NCBI GenBank assembly: GCA_002551355.1
Contig: NTHE01000003.1
Coordinates: 1-64,000, forward strand
Reading direction: 5' to 3'
DNA: 64,000 bases
Source: Streptomyces sp. man185
GTDB taxonomy: Bacteria; Actinomycetota; Actinomycetes; Streptomycetales; Streptomycetaceae
Both the position numbers and the translations under genes were made by a program. A model generated the notes under the pieces. The model worked only from the letters and a program-made list of their open reading frames with translations, had not been told where the DNA came from and did no database searches. Positions 10,354-19,402 of this stretch are shown here, piece by piece (position 1 is the stretch's first letter; the number at the start of each line of letters is the position of its first letter).

Positions 10354-11367
10354 GTGACATCGGTGACCGCGACGAAGCGGTCCGGACCTGACGGCCCGCA
10401 CGGCGGGCGGAACGGCCCGGGCGGGCACGACGGGCAGGGCGGACGTCCGAGGAGGTCCTGGCGTCCGGGGCGCTCGGGCGGGCCGGAGCAGAAGGCGTTC
10501 GGGGACCGGGCCGCGTGGTTCCTGGTGCTGCCCGCGCTCATCCCGATCCTGATCCTCAGCGTCGGACCGCTCCTCTACGGCATCGCGCTCGCCTTCACCG
10601 ACGCCCAGTCCGGCCGGACCCGCTCCACCCAGTGGATCGGCACCCTCAATTTCCAGGACCTGCTGCACGACACCCTGTTCTGGGACTCGTTCCGGATCGG
10701 CCTGGTCTGGGCCGTCGGCGTCACCGTCCCGCAGTTCCTCCTGGCCCTCGGCCTCGCCCTGCTGCTCAACCAGAACCTGCGGCTGCGCTGGCTGGCCCGG
10801 GCGCTGGCGATCATCCCCTGGGCGATGCCGGAGGTCGTCGTCGGCATCATGTGGCGGCTCGTCTACAACCCGGACGCCGGCATCCTCAACGAGACCATCC
10901 GCGACCTCGGACTCGGCGACGGCCGGGACTGGCTGACCGGCCTCGCCACCGCGCTGCCCGCCGTCATCCTCGTCGGCATCTGGGCGGGCATGCCGCAGAC
11001 CACCGTGGCCCTGCTCGCCGGACTCCAGAACTCCCCGCGCGAACTCCACGAGGCGGCCGCACTCGACGGCGCGGGCGCCTGGCGCCGGTTCCGTACGGTC
11101 ACCTGGCCCGCGATCAGGCCCATCGCCCTCGCCATCAGCGCCCTCAACCTGATCTGGAACTTCAATTCGTTCGCTCTCGTCTACGTCCTGACCAGCGGCG
11201 GACCCGGTGGCCGGACCCGGCTGCCGATGCTCTTCGCCTACGAGGAGGCCTTCCGGTACGGGCAGTTCGGCTACGCCGCCGCGATGGGCTGTGTGATGGT
11301 CGCGGTGATCTCCGTGCTCCTCGCCCTCTACCTCGTCGGCCGGCTCAGGGGAGGCGAGGACCGATGA
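10354..11367 (+). CDS. Sugar ABC transporter permease, MalF type
   Basis: The 337-residue inner-membrane permease has about six membrane segments after a 45-residue Gly/Arg-rich cytoplasmic tail. The EAA loop that docks the ATPase is ELHEAAALDGAGAWRRF. GTG 10354 is preceded by GAGGGG. It is the first gene of a three-gene importer operon (permease, permease, binding protein) whose junctions overlap. No ATPase gene is present, so the system presumably uses a shared ATPase such as MsiK, as many Streptomyces sugar importers do (family knowledge). The sugar cannot be told from sequence. Confidence 0.9.
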   Translation: MTSVTATKRSGPDGPHGGRNGPGGHDGQGGRPRRSWRPGRSGGPEQKAFGDRAAWFLVLPALIPILILSVGPLLYGIALAFTDAQSGRTRSTQWIGTLNFQDLLHDTLFWDSFRIGLVWAVGVTVPQFLLALGLALLLNQNLRLRWLARALAIIPWAMPEVVVGIMWRLVYNPDAGILNETIRDLGLGDGRDWLTGLATALPAVILVGIWAGMPQTTVALLAGLQNSPRELHEAAALDGAGAWRRFRTVTWPAIRPIALAISALNLIWNFNSFALVYVLTSGGPGGRTRLPMLFAYEEAFRYGQFGYAAAMGCVMVAVISVLLALYLVGRLRGGEDR

Positions 11368-11395
11368 GGCGAGGGCTGATGAGGCGAGGACCGAT
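11351..11395 (+). repeat. Three 15-bp tandem repeats, each carrying an ATG start
   Basis: The unit gaggcgaggaccgat occurs at 11351-11365, 11366-11380 (two changes) and 11381-11395. Each copy plus the following G gives an in-frame ATG (11364, 11379, 11394), and copies 2 and 3 offer a purine-rich GAGGCGAGG upstream of the second and third ATG. The array spans the stop of the first permease and the start of the second. Confidence 0.85.
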
Positions 11396-12263
11396 GGGGG
11401 GCGGACAGGCGCGGCGGGAGTCCACGGGGCTGCGTACCGGCAGGGCCGCGCGCACCGGGCAGTACCTGGCCCTCCTGGCGTATCTGGTCTTCCTCGCGTT
11501 CCCGTTCGTCTGGCTGATCTCCACCGCCTTCAAACCCGCCCGCGAACTGGGCTCGCTGCACCCCACCTGGATCCCCGAGCAGCCCACGCTGGACAACTTC
11601 CGGCAGGCCTTCGACGAGCAGCCGCTGCTCCAGGCCGCGGGCAACTCGCTGGCCGCCGCCGTCTCCGCCGCTCTGATCGCCGTCGTGATCGCCACCCCGA
11701 TGGCCTATGTGATGGCCCGTCACCGGGGCCGCCTCGCCACCGCGGCGACCGGCTGGGTCGTGGTCAGCCAGGCGTTCCCGTTCGTCCTGGTGATCATCCC
11801 GCTCTTCCTGATCCTGAAGAACCTGCACCTGATCAACACCCTGTGGGGGCTGATCCTCGTCTACGTCGTCTGGTCGCTGCCCTTCGCGCTGTGGATGCTC
11901 GCCGGATACGTACGCGCCGTGCCCACCGAGCTGGAGGAGGCCGCCGCCGTGGACGGCGCGGGCCGCGTCCGTACGCTCGTCTCGGTCGTCGCCCCGCTGC
12001 TCGCCCCCGGCATCGTCGCCACCGCGCTGTTCGCGTTCATCACCGCGTGGAACGAGTTCTTCTTCGCGCTCGTCCTGCTCAAGACCCCGGAGAAGCAGAC
12101 CTTGCCGGTCGTCCTCACCCACTTCCTCGGCGCGGAGGGCGTGGCCGACCTCGGCCCGCTCGCCGCCGCCGCGTTCCTCGCCACGCTCCCCTCCCTCGTG
12201 ATCTTCGCCTTCATCCAGCGGCGGATCACCGGCGGGATGACGGCCGGGGCGGTGAAGAACTGA
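11364..12263 (+). CDS. Sugar ABC transporter permease, MalG type
   Basis: The 299-residue inner-membrane permease, with about six helices, has the EAA loop ELEEAAAVDGAGRVRTL and the MalG-like end IQRRITGGMTAGAVKN. It forms the translocation pore with the preceding gene product. ATG 11364 overlaps the upstream stop as ATGA; two further in-frame ATGs (11379, 11394) arise from the 15-bp repeat, so the true N-terminus is ambiguous by 10 residues. The next gene starts on the last base of this gene's stop (TGATG). Confidence 0.9.
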   Translation: MRRGLMRRGPMGGGQARRESTGLRTGRAARTGQYLALLAYLVFLAFPFVWLISTAFKPARELGSLHPTWIPEQPTLDNFRQAFDEQPLLQAAGNSLAAAVSAALIAVVIATPMAYVMARHRGRLATAATGWVVVSQAFPFVLVIIPLFLILKNLHLINTLWGLILVYVVWSLPFALWMLAGYVRAVPTELEEAAAVDGAGRVRTLVSVVAPLLAPGIVATALFAFITAWNEFFFALVLLKTPEKQTLPVVLTHFLGAEGVADLGPLAAAAFLATLPSLVIFAFIQRRITGGMTAGAVKN

Positions 12264-13558
12264 TGCGCGCGCCGATCCGGCGGGCGGCGACCGCCGTCGC
12301 CGTACTGGCCTTGCTCCTCACCGGTTGCTCCGGCGGCGACGACGGGCGGGACGCGGACGGCACGATCCGGCTCCGGTTCCAGTCGCTGGCCTGGCAGAAG
12401 GAGTCCGTCGACGCCAACAAGCAGCTGGTGAAGGAGTGGAACGCCGCCCACCCCGACGTCCAGGTGGAGTATGTCCAGGGCAGCTGGGACAGCGTCCACG
12501 ACCAGCTCCTCACCTCCTTCGAGGGCGGCGAGGCCCCCGACATCATCCACGACGCCTCCGACGACCTGGCCGACTTCGCGTACGGGGGTTACCTCGCCGA
12601 CCTGCGCCCCCTCCTGCCCGAGCGGCTCAAGGCCGACATCCCCGAACAGTCCTGGCGCACCACCACGTTCGGCGAGGGCGTCCACGGGGTGCCCTTCCTC
12701 CAGGAGCCCCGCGTCCTGATCGCCAACACGAAGCTGCTGGAGGCCTCGGGCGCGCGCATCCCGACGCCGCGGCGCCCCTGGAGCTGGGAGGAGTTCCGGC
12801 AGGTGACGAAGGAGCTGTCGGGCAAGGGGCGGTACGGGATCGCCTGGCCGCTCAAGGAGCCGGTCTCCGTCACCCTCAACTTGGGGCTGTCCGGAGGCGG
12901 GCAGCTCTTCCACCAGGACGACGACGGCAAGGCGGTCCTGCGCTTCGAACCGGGCGACGGTGTCGTCACCGGCACCATTCACGACCAGGTCAACACCGAA
13001 GGCAGCGCGGCCCGCAGCGCCCTGGGCATGGGCGGGTCGGACGCGCTGCCCGGGTTCTTCGGCGGCAAGTACGCGATGCTGCCGCTCGGGTTCTCCTACC
13101 GCCAGCAGATCATCCAGCAGGCCCCCGAGGGGTTCGACTGGACGGTACTGCCGATGCCCGCGGGCGCGGGCGGCACGGTCCAGGGCGTCAGCCCGCAGAC
13201 GCTGTCGGTCGCCGAGGAGAGCCCGCACAAGGAGGAGGCCGTGGCGTTCATCGACTTCCTGCTGCGGCCCCCGAACATGGTGCGCCTGGCGCGCGGCGAC
13301 TGGATGCTGCCGACCGGAACGGAGGCGCTGGCCGACCCGTCGCTGCGTGTCGCCGAGCACGGGTGGGCCGTCGGCGCCGCCCTCGCGCAGGGGCTGCGGC
13401 CGGCGCCCGCCCAGGCGGTGCGCGGCTACCCCGAGTGGAAGGACAAGGTCGCGACCCCGGCGTACCAGGAGTTCTACAGCGGCGCGATCGACGCCGACGA
13501 GCTGAGCGAACGGCTGGTGGAGGACGGGAATCGGGTGCTGGCCCGCTACCAACGCTGA
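12263..13558 (+). CDS. Sugar ABC transporter substrate-binding lipoprotein
   Basis: The 431-residue extracellular binding protein has a type II signal peptide with lipobox LLTGC (Cys near residue 23) after a positively charged start (MRAPIRRAA). The mature part shows the family-1 solute-binding pattern: [19 protein letters not shown], then [15 protein letters not shown], and near the end [13 protein letters not shown]. It captures the sugar for the two upstream permeases, and its start is translationally coupled to the second. Substrate unknown. Confidence 0.9.
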   Translation: MRAPIRRAATAVAVLALLLTGCSGGDDGRDADGTIRLRFQSLAWQKESVDANKQLVKEWNAAHPDVQVEYVQGSWDSVHDQLLTSFEGGEAPDIIHDASDDLADFAYGGYLADLRPLLPERLKADIPEQSWRTTTFGEGVHGVPFLQEPRVLIANTKLLEASGARIPTPRRPWSWEEFRQVTKELSGKGRYGIAWPLKEPVSVTLNLGLSGGGQLFHQDDDGKAVLRFEPGDGVVTGTIHDQVNTEGSAARSALGMGGSDALPGFFGGKYAMLPLGFSYRQQIIQQAPEGFDWTVLPMPAGAGGTVQGVSPQTLSVAEESPHKEEAVAFIDFLLRPPNMVRLARGDWMLPTGTEALADPSLRVAEHGWAVGAALAQGLRPAPAQAVRGYPEWKDKVATPAYQEFYSGAIDADELSERLVEDGNRVLARYQR

Positions 13559-13576
13559 CCCCGATACGGAAAGAGG

Positions 13577-13606
13577 TTGCACGAGACGTCTCGTCTCGCC
13601 TACGGT
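13577..13606 (+). promoter_or_regulatory. Probable leaderless promoter with palindromic operator
   Basis: TTGCAC (13577-13582), an 18-nt spacer and TACGGT (13601-13606) form a good -35/-10 pair. The -10 ends 7 nt before ATG 13614, so transcription should start at or next to the start codon. The spacer overlaps a perfect 14-bp palindrome, ACGAGACGTCTCGT (13581-13594). A repressor there would block RNA polymerase; TetR-type sites have this form, but no regulator gene is adjacent. Confidence 0.65.
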
Positions 13607-13613
13607 GAGCGGC

Positions 13614-14813
13614 ATGACGGAATCCCCGCGTGTCCACATCGCCATGTTCTCCATCGCCGCCCACGGACATGTGAACCCGAGCCTCGACGTCATTCGCGAG
13701 CTCGTCGACCGTGGACACCGTGTCAGCTACGCCATCCCGGCCGCCTTCGCCGAGAAGGTCGCCGCCACCGGCGCCGAGCCGGTGATCTGGACCTCCACCC
13801 TGCCGACGGACGAGGACCCCGAAGCCTGGGGCACCGAGCTGATCGACAACATCGAACCCTTCCTCAGCGACGCGATCCAGGCGCTCCCGCAGCTCGTGGA
13901 CGCCTTCGCGGGCGACGAGCCCGACCTCGTCCTGCACGACATCACCTCCTATCCCGCCCGCGTCCTCGCCCACCGCTGGGGCGTCCCCGCCATCTCCCTC
14001 TGGCCCAACCTGGTCCCCTGGGAGGGGTACGAGAAGGAAGTGGCGGAGCCGATGACCGCCGAGCTGAAGCAGACCGAGCGGGGCCGGGCGTACTACGCGC
14101 GCTTCGAGGGCTGGCTCGCCGAGAACGGCCTCGGGCACATCTCCTCCGACGACTTCGTCTCCCGGCCGCGCCGCGGGCTCGTCCTGATTCCCGAGGCGCT
14201 CCAGCCGAACGCGGACCGGGTGAACCGCGAGATGTACACCTTCGTCGGGGCCTGCCAGGGCGACCGCGCCGACCAGGGGGAGTGGCACCGGCCGGCCGGG
14301 GCGGAGAAGGTGCTGCTGGTCTCGCTGGGCTCCTCGTTCACCAAGCAGCCCTCCTTCTACCGGGAGTGCGTCGCGGCCTTCGGCGACCTGCCCGGCTGGC
14401 AGGTGGTGCTCCAGATCGGCGCGCACGTCGACCCCGCCGAACTCGGCGACGTACCCGGCAATGTGGAGGTGCGTGACTGGGTGCCGCAACTGTCCGTCCT
14501 CCAGCAGGCCGACGCCTTCATCACCCACGCCGGTGCGGGCGGAAGCCAGGAAGGGCTCGCCACCGGCACCCCGATGGTGGCCGTGCCGCAGGCCGTCGAT
14601 CAGTTCGGCAACGTGGACATGCTCCAGTCGCTGGGCGTGGCCTGGCACCTGCCGATGGAGGACGCCGACGCGGCGAGCCTGCGCGAGGCCGTGCTCGCTC
14701 TCGTGGACGACCCCGAAGTGGCCGCCCGATGCGCGCGGTTGAGCGAGCAGATGGCGCGTGAGGGCGGCACCCCGCAGGCCGCCGACCTCATCGAGGCGGA
14801 CCTGTCGCGCTGA
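13614..14813 (+). CDS. Macrolide-type glycosyltransferase (MGT family)
   Basis: The 399-residue GT-B enzyme has the N-terminal acceptor domain signature [20 protein letters not shown] with the catalytic His. The C-terminal nucleotide-sugar domain has [20 protein letters not shown], then [20 protein letters not shown]. This matches the UGT-like family of OleD/OleI/MgtA, which transfer glucose from UDP-glucose to macrolides and other phenolics, inactivating them. The acceptor here is unknown. ATG 13614 is chosen over GTG 13605 because the -10 element overlaps the GTG. The promoter suggests repressor control. Confidence 0.88.
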   Translation: MTESPRVHIAMFSIAAHGHVNPSLDVIRELVDRGHRVSYAIPAAFAEKVAATGAEPVIWTSTLPTDEDPEAWGTELIDNIEPFLSDAIQALPQLVDAFAGDEPDLVLHDITSYPARVLAHRWGVPAISLWPNLVPWEGYEKEVAEPMTAELKQTERGRAYYARFEGWLAENGLGHISSDDFVSRPRRGLVLIPEALQPNADRVNREMYTFVGACQGDRADQGEWHRPAGAEKVLLVSLGSSFTKQPSFYRECVAAFGDLPGWQVVLQIGAHVDPAELGDVPGNVEVRDWVPQLSVLQQADAFITHAGAGGSQEGLATGTPMVAVPQAVDQFGNVDMLQSLGVAWHLPMEDADAASLREAVLALVDDPEVAARCARLSEQMAREGGTPQAADLIEADLSR

Positions 14814-15381
14814 GCGGAGTCCCCGGACTGATATCCGGACGTTCTCCGTCCCGTCCCGACCGCCGCGGCCTGCGGTTTCCCGGGGCGGGACGTTCGTGTT
14901 TCGGCTCTGTGAAGTCGATATGGCGGCAGGTCCGGTCAGTGCATCTGCACGCACCCCCTCGCGATTTCACACCTGGGACGGGGTGTTCACCCTTCTTGCG
15001 CACACCTTCACGGCTCTTCACGTGTCTTCACGCATGGTCACTCCTGCCCCAGGGGGCCCGGGCGCGCTGTGGGCGTCGGTCGGGCGAGCGGTGCCCGGCA
15101 CGTCAAGTGCGGCTCTGAACAGGTGGAACGCGGGGCGTAGTGGCTCTCTCGGAAGGGCCGGCGACTGCCCGATCCGGGCGACCTGGGTGCTCGCCCGCCC
15201 GTCGCGGCCGTGGTGACCAGCCATGGCCGATTTCTTATTACGAAACCTTGTTGAGCAAGTCACACCTCCATGAGGGTCTTGATCTGCGCTCGTCAATCGG
15301 TCAAGGTTTCGACCCAACCCCCGGAGATCTTCCGGCCGAGGGTCAATCCCCCCACAAAGAATGACGAGGAGAGCCCTCTTC
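14814..15381. other. Intergenic region upstream of the secreted subtilase
   Basis: This 568-bp region has no convincing ORF. A weak stem (CGTCCCG ... CGGGACG, about 14848-14893) could end the glycosyltransferase transcript. Around 15010-15035 the hexamer CTTCAC recurs three times (cttcacggctcttcac, then gtcttcacgc). From 15230 an AT-richer stretch (tttcttattacgaaacc) suggests the protease promoter. GAGGAGAG at 15366 is the protease ribosome-binding site. Confidence 0.4.
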
Positions 15382-16584
15382 ATGGCCAAGCACCAGCGCA
15401 CCCGTCGCATCAAGCTCACCGCCGCGATCACCGCCGTGGCGGCCGCCGCCGGAGTCACCCTTCTCGGAACCTCGTTCGCGGGAGCCGCACCGGCCCCCAT
15501 GGGAACGGTCTACGGCGCCGACGCCGCGACCGCGGTGTCCGGCAGCTACATCGTGATGCTGGACGAAAAGAAGGCCGACAAGTCCGAGCTCGCCAAGGAG
15601 TACGGCGGCAAGCTCAAGCGCGACTACACCTCCAGCATCAACGGCTTCTCCGCCAGCGGCCTTTCGGAGACCGAGGCCAAGCGCCTCGCCGCCGACCCGG
15701 CCGTCGCCAAGGTGGTGCAGAACAAGAAGTTCAGCATCAACGCCACCCAGGAGAACCCGCCGTCGTGGGGTCTGGACCGGATCGACCAGGCCGAGACCGC
15801 CGGCGACAAGGCGTACAACTACCCCGACGCCGCGGGCGAGGGCGTCACCGCGTACGTCATCGACACCGGTGTCCGCGTCACCCACGAGGACTTCGAGGGC
15901 CGGGCCACCTCCGGCTTCGACGCCGTGGACAACGACGACGACGCGGACGACGGCAACGGGCACGGCACCCACGTGGCGGGCACCATAGCCGGGGCCGCGC
16001 ACGGCGTCGCCAAGAAGGCGAAGATCGTGGGCGTCCGCGTCCTGGACGACAACGGCTCGGGCACCACCGAGCAGGTCGTCGCCGGGATCGACTGGGTCGC
16101 CGCCAACGCCAAGGGCCCGTCCGTCGCCAACATGAGCCTCGGCGGCGGGGCCGACCCGGCTCTCGACGAGGCGGTCCAGAAGGCCATCGCCGCGGGCATC
16201 ACCTTCGGCGTCGCCGCCGGGAACGAGTCCAGCGACGCCGGCCAGGGCTCGCCCTCCCGCGTCCCCGAGGCGATCACCGTCGCCTCGTCCACGGAGGCCG
16301 ACGAGCAGTCGGACTTCTCCAACTTCGGCTCGGTCGTCGACATCTACGCCCCGGGCTCGGACATCACGTCCACCTGGAACGACAGCGACAGCGGCACCAA
16401 CACCATCTCCGGTACGTCCATGGCCACGCCGCACGTCGTCGGCGCGGCGGCCGTCTACCTGGCGGGCCACCAGGACGCCACCCCGGAGGCCGTCGCCACG
16501 GCGCTCACCGAGGGAGCCACCCCGGACGCCATCACCAACGCCACCGAGGGCACGGCGAACAAGCTCCTCAAGGTCGTCGAGTAG
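15382..16584 (+). CDS. Secreted subtilisin-like serine protease (S8)
   Basis: The 400-residue preproenzyme has a Sec signal peptide (MAKHQRTRRIKLTAAI, cleavage near AGAAPAP, residues 34-40) and an I9 propeptide (about 53-122, YIVMLDEKKADKSELAKEY). The catalytic domain has Asp161 (VIDTGVRVTHEDF), His194 (GNGHGTHVAGTI), oxyanion Asn281 (AAGNES) and Ser346 (SGTSMATPHV). No extra C-terminal domain is present; length fits the proteinase-K branch. ATG 15382 follows GAGGAGAG; an upstream in-frame ATG (15361) would add seven residues before the basic region. A strong hairpin follows. Confidence 0.95.
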   Translation: MAKHQRTRRIKLTAAITAVAAAAGVTLLGTSFAGAAPAPMGTVYGADAATAVSGSYIVMLDEKKADKSELAKEYGGKLKRDYTSSINGFSASGLSETEAKRLAADPAVAKVVQNKKFSINATQENPPSWGLDRIDQAETAGDKAYNYPDAAGEGVTAYVIDTGVRVTHEDFEGRATSGFDAVDNDDDADDGNGHGTHVAGTIAGAAHGVAKKAKIVGVRVLDDNGSGTTEQVVAGIDWVAANAKGPSVANMSLGGGADPALDEAVQKAIAAGITFGVAAGNESSDAGQGSPSRVPEAITVASSTEADEQSDFSNFGSVVDIYAPGSDITSTWNDSDSGTNTISGTSMATPHVVGAAAVYLAGHQDATPEAVATALTEGATPDAITNATEGTANKLLKVVE

Positions 16585-16604
16585 TACCCCGGTTCCGACC
16601 GGAA

Positions 16605-16641
16605 GCCGGGCGGCAGGGGAACGTGCCCCCTGCCGCCCGGC
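16605..16641 (+). terminator. Strong hairpin after the subtilase gene
   Basis: A perfect 15-bp stem (GCCGGGCGGCAGGGG / CCCCTGCCGCCCGGC) with a 7-nt loop starts 20 bp after the stop codon. Confidence 0.8.
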
Positions 16642-16724
16642 CCCGCGCACAGCAGCCGCCGCGCTCGCCCCCACGGGGCGCGGCGGCTGCGGCGTGCACG
16701 GAGATCGCTCTAAAGTGAGTGGCC

Positions 16725-17270
16725 ATGACGACGTACGCAGCGCTCTTGCGCGGGATCAACGTGGGCGGCAGCAAGAGGGTCCCGATGCCCGAACTGCGCG
16801 ACGTGCTCACCGGACTGGGCCACACCGCCATCGCCACCCACCTGCAGAGCGGCAACGCCGTCTTCCGCAGTGACAGCGAGGACGAGCAGGCCCTGGCCGC
16901 CGCCCTGGAGCAGGCCCTGCACGAGCGGTTCGGGTTCGCCGTCGACTGCCTCGTGCGCGACGCCGGCTATCTCGCCGCCGTCGCCGACGCCTGCCCCTTC
17001 CCCGCCGCCGAGCTGGCGGGCAAGCAACTGCACGTCACCTACTTCGACCGGCCCGTGGACGCGAGACGCTTCGCGGACCTGGAGGCGGAAACCTTCCTGC
17101 CGGAGGAGTTCCGGCTCGGCGACCGCTGCCTCTACCTGTACGCCCCCGACGGCCTCGGCCGCTCCAGGCTGGCCGTCGCGCTGGGACGCCCCCGCCATGT
17201 CAAAGGCATCGTCGCCACCACCCGTAACTGGAACACCGTGGCCACACTGGTGGAGATGACCCGTGACTGA
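16725..17270 (+). CDS. DUF1697 family protein
   Basis: The 181-residue cytoplasmic protein opens with MTTYAALLRGINVGGSKRVP, the DUF1697 signature, followed by HLQSGNAVFRS and the late region HVKGIVATTRNWNTV. Biochemical function of this family is not established. ATG 16725 is chosen over in-frame GTG 16719. There is no clear Shine-Dalgarno, and TAAAGT sits 8 nt upstream, so a leaderless message is possible. Its stop overlaps the next start by 8 nt. Confidence 0.88.
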   Translation: MTTYAALLRGINVGGSKRVPMPELRDVLTGLGHTAIATHLQSGNAVFRSDSEDEQALAAALEQALHERFGFAVDCLVRDAGYLAAVADACPFPAAELAGKQLHVTYFDRPVDARRFADLEAETFLPEEFRLGDRCLYLYAPDGLGRSRLAVALGRPRHVKGIVATTRNWNTVATLVEMTRD

Positions 17271-17664
17271 GCCGACGCCTGCCGTGGCCGCGGCCATCGA
17301 GGGCGAGCTCCGCCTGCTGGACCCGGCGGTCCGCGCCTCCGTCGGTCTCCTCGCCGAGCTGCTGCACCCCGAGTTCCAAGAGATCGGCTCCCGCGGCCGG
17401 CTCTGGACCCGGGAGACGATCATCGCCTCGCTCGCCGCGGACGACGCCCCGCGCCCCGGCCCGCTCACCGCCTCGCGGATGCGGGGGGTGCAGCTCTGCT
17501 CCGACCTGGTGCACCTCACCTTCGACACGGAGTCCAAGGGGGTCCGCTCGCACCGCAGCTCCCTGTGGCGGCTGACCCCGGAGGGCTGGCGGCTCTACTT
17601 CCACCAGGCGACCCCGTTCGGGGAGGAACCACCGGCGGGCGGGTCCTCCTCGAACGGGGAGTGA
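17263..17664 (+). CDS. NTF2-like (DUF4440/SnoaL type) small protein
   Basis: The 133-residue protein has the cone-shaped NTF2-like pattern: an N-terminal helix (ELRLLDPAVRASVGLLAELL) followed by HPEFQEIGSRGRLWTRETII and beta strands ending SLWRLTPEGWRLYFHQATPF, which is characteristic of DUF4440 proteins. Such domains bind small ligands or act as minor enzymes; no catalytic residue can be assigned. GTG 17263 overlaps the DUF1697 stop, so the two are translationally coupled. It converges on the peptidase gene with only 7 bp between stops. Confidence 0.8.
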   Translation: MTEPTPAVAAAIEGELRLLDPAVRASVGLLAELLHPEFQEIGSRGRLWTRETIIASLAADDAPRPGPLTASRMRGVQLCSDLVHLTFDTESKGVRSHRSSLWRLTPEGWRLYFHQATPFGEEPPAGGSSSNGE

Positions 17665-17671
17665 GCGCGGC

Positions 17672-19183
17672 TCAGCCCGCCCGGCAGAACGTGTCCTTCC
17701 CGGGCATCTTCCCGTCGACGAGGTAGCGCGTGGTGGTGTTCAGTGCGCAGGGGTTGTCGCCGTACACATAGACCCCGTGGCCGCTGTCGTCCACGCTGAC
17801 CAGCCGGGACCGGTCCGCGAACTTCTGCCGCAGCAGCTTCCCCCCGACGTGCGGGGTGGGCACGTCGCGCAGGTTCTGGACCAGCAGGATGTTGCGCGGC
17901 CCGTCGTCGTCGATCGCCACCGGCTTCTCCGCCGGGGCGTACGGCCAGAAGGCGCAGGGGGTGATGTTGGCGGTGGCGGCGCCGAACATCGGGTAGCGCG
18001 CGCGGTCCTCGGCGACGCCCTTGCGGTAGGTGTCCACGCCGGTGGGCCACTTGACGTCGTTGCAGCTCACGGCGAGGAAGACGGAGAGCTGATTGTCGAT
18101 GGACGGCGGGGTGTCCGCCGCGCCGTCCTGCGGGCCCGCCGCGCGCGCGGCCCGGGCGTCGCCGCTCTTCAGCGCCTGCCACTGCTGGGCCAGCTTGGCG
18201 TACTGCACCTCCTTGAACAGGTAGCCGAAGGTGAGCTGGCGCAGCACGTTGCCGTCGAAGCCGTCGACCGGTTCCTCGTCGAGCCGCTCGGCGAGGGTGA
18301 AGTAGGTCCGGCGGACCTCGGCGGGGGTGCGGCCAAGACCGTAGCTGTCGTGGCGGGCGGCCGCCCACCGGGCGAAGTCGGGGAACGTCTGCTCCACCCC
18401 GAGCGCGTAGCGGCGCATGCCGTCACGGTCGAGGTGGGTGTCGCCGATATTGCTGTCGAGCACGATGCGGTCGGAGCGTTCGGGGAACATCGACGCGTAG
18501 GCGGCCCCCAGCGCCGTGCCGTAGGAGTAGCCCAGGAAGCTGGTCTTCTCCTCGCCGAGCGCGGCCCGGATGCGGTCCAGGTCGCGGGCGGTGTTGGCCG
18601 TGGTCAGGTGGGGCAGCACCCCGTCCTTGTCGCGCTGCGCGCACTGCTCGGCCACCTTCTTCACCACCTTCGCCCGCGCGGTCACCGCCGCGTCGTCGAC
18701 CGCGTACGGCGGGATATTGGCGAAGTACGGGCCCTCCGGGGTGAATCCGCAGGCCACCGGTGCCGAGCGCCCGATGCCCCGGGTGTCCATGCCGATCACG
18801 TCGTACGTGTCCAGCACCTCGGAAGGGATGCCCCGGTTCGCCAGGAAGGCGGGCTGAGAGAGACCGGAGCCGCCGGGACCGCCCGGGTTGAGCATGAGCG
18901 TGCCGCGCCGCGTGTCGGGGTTCGTACTGGCCAGCCGGGAGATCATCAGCTCGATCCGGCCGCCGTCGGGGTCGGCGTGGTCCTTCGGTACGGGCACGGT
19001 GCCGCACTCCAGCACGACCGGCGCCGCCTCGGCCGCCACGTCCTCGGGGCAGGCGCCCCACCGTACGCCGGGTCCCTCTTTCTCCTCCGCGCCCGCCGGT
19101 CCCGCGACGAGCGACCCGCTCAGGCCGAGGCCGAGGGCGACCGCCAGGGCCGCGCTCCGCCGGGTACCGCGTCCTCGTGTCAT
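17672..19183 (-). CDS. Secreted alpha/beta-hydrolase peptidase (SlpD/TAP type)
   Basis: The 503-residue exported protein has a signal peptide (MTRGRGTRRSAALAVALGL, cleavage near PAGAEE). The S33-like fold shows the oxyanion loop LNPGGPGGSG, the nucleophile elbow GYSYG (Ser near 220) and a late SVDDSGHGVYV with the catalytic His, plus the C-terminal TAP-like domain with Cys pairs. Family members (SlpD, SlpE, tripeptidyl aminopeptidase of Streptomyces) release N-terminal di- or tripeptides. The hydrophobic signal lacks a clear lipobox, so soluble secretion is likeliest. ATG 19183 has GGGGAGAG 10 nt upstream; an ATG six codons earlier overlaps that site. Confidence 0.9.
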   Translation of the reverse strand: MTRGRGTRRSAALAVALGLGLSGSLVAGPAGAEEKEGPGVRWGACPEDVAAEAAPVVLECGTVPVPKDHADPDGGRIELMISRLASTNPDTRRGTLMLNPGGPGGSGLSQPAFLANRGIPSEVLDTYDVIGMDTRGIGRSAPVACGFTPEGPYFANIPPYAVDDAAVTARAKVVKKVAEQCAQRDKDGVLPHLTTANTARDLDRIRAALGEEKTSFLGYSYGTALGAAYASMFPERSDRIVLDSNIGDTHLDRDGMRRYALGVEQTFPDFARWAAARHDSYGLGRTPAEVRRTYFTLAERLDEEPVDGFDGNVLRQLTFGYLFKEVQYAKLAQQWQALKSGDARAARAAGPQDGAADTPPSIDNQLSVFLAVSCNDVKWPTGVDTYRKGVAEDRARYPMFGAATANITPCAFWPYAPAEKPVAIDDDGPRNILLVQNLRDVPTPHVGGKLLRQKFADRSRLVSVDDSGHGVYVYGDNPCALNTTTRYLVDGKMPGKDTFCRAG

Positions 19184-19402
19184 ATCCGCATCTCTCCCCA
19201 TGCGCTGGTGGTGGGTTGGCCGCGCTCATCGCACTCTGTGCCCCAAGGGCACGGTCAAGCCCGCCGCGCGAGGTGTCCTGTGACCGGGGATCGATCCGGC
19301 GGCCAGGGGCAGGGGAACGGCAGGGCCCCTCCCGCCGGGCGGGCCTGCCGGACGGCGCGCGTCGCCCGGCGACGGACGACGGAACCCCGGAAAGGGACAG
19401 CC

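Noticed and set aside
17777..19402. Long plus-strand frame running into the MerR gene
   Set aside because: Only the part from GTG 19403 is MerR. The upstream part is antisense to the SlpD-type peptidase, which has a signal peptide and catalytic motifs.
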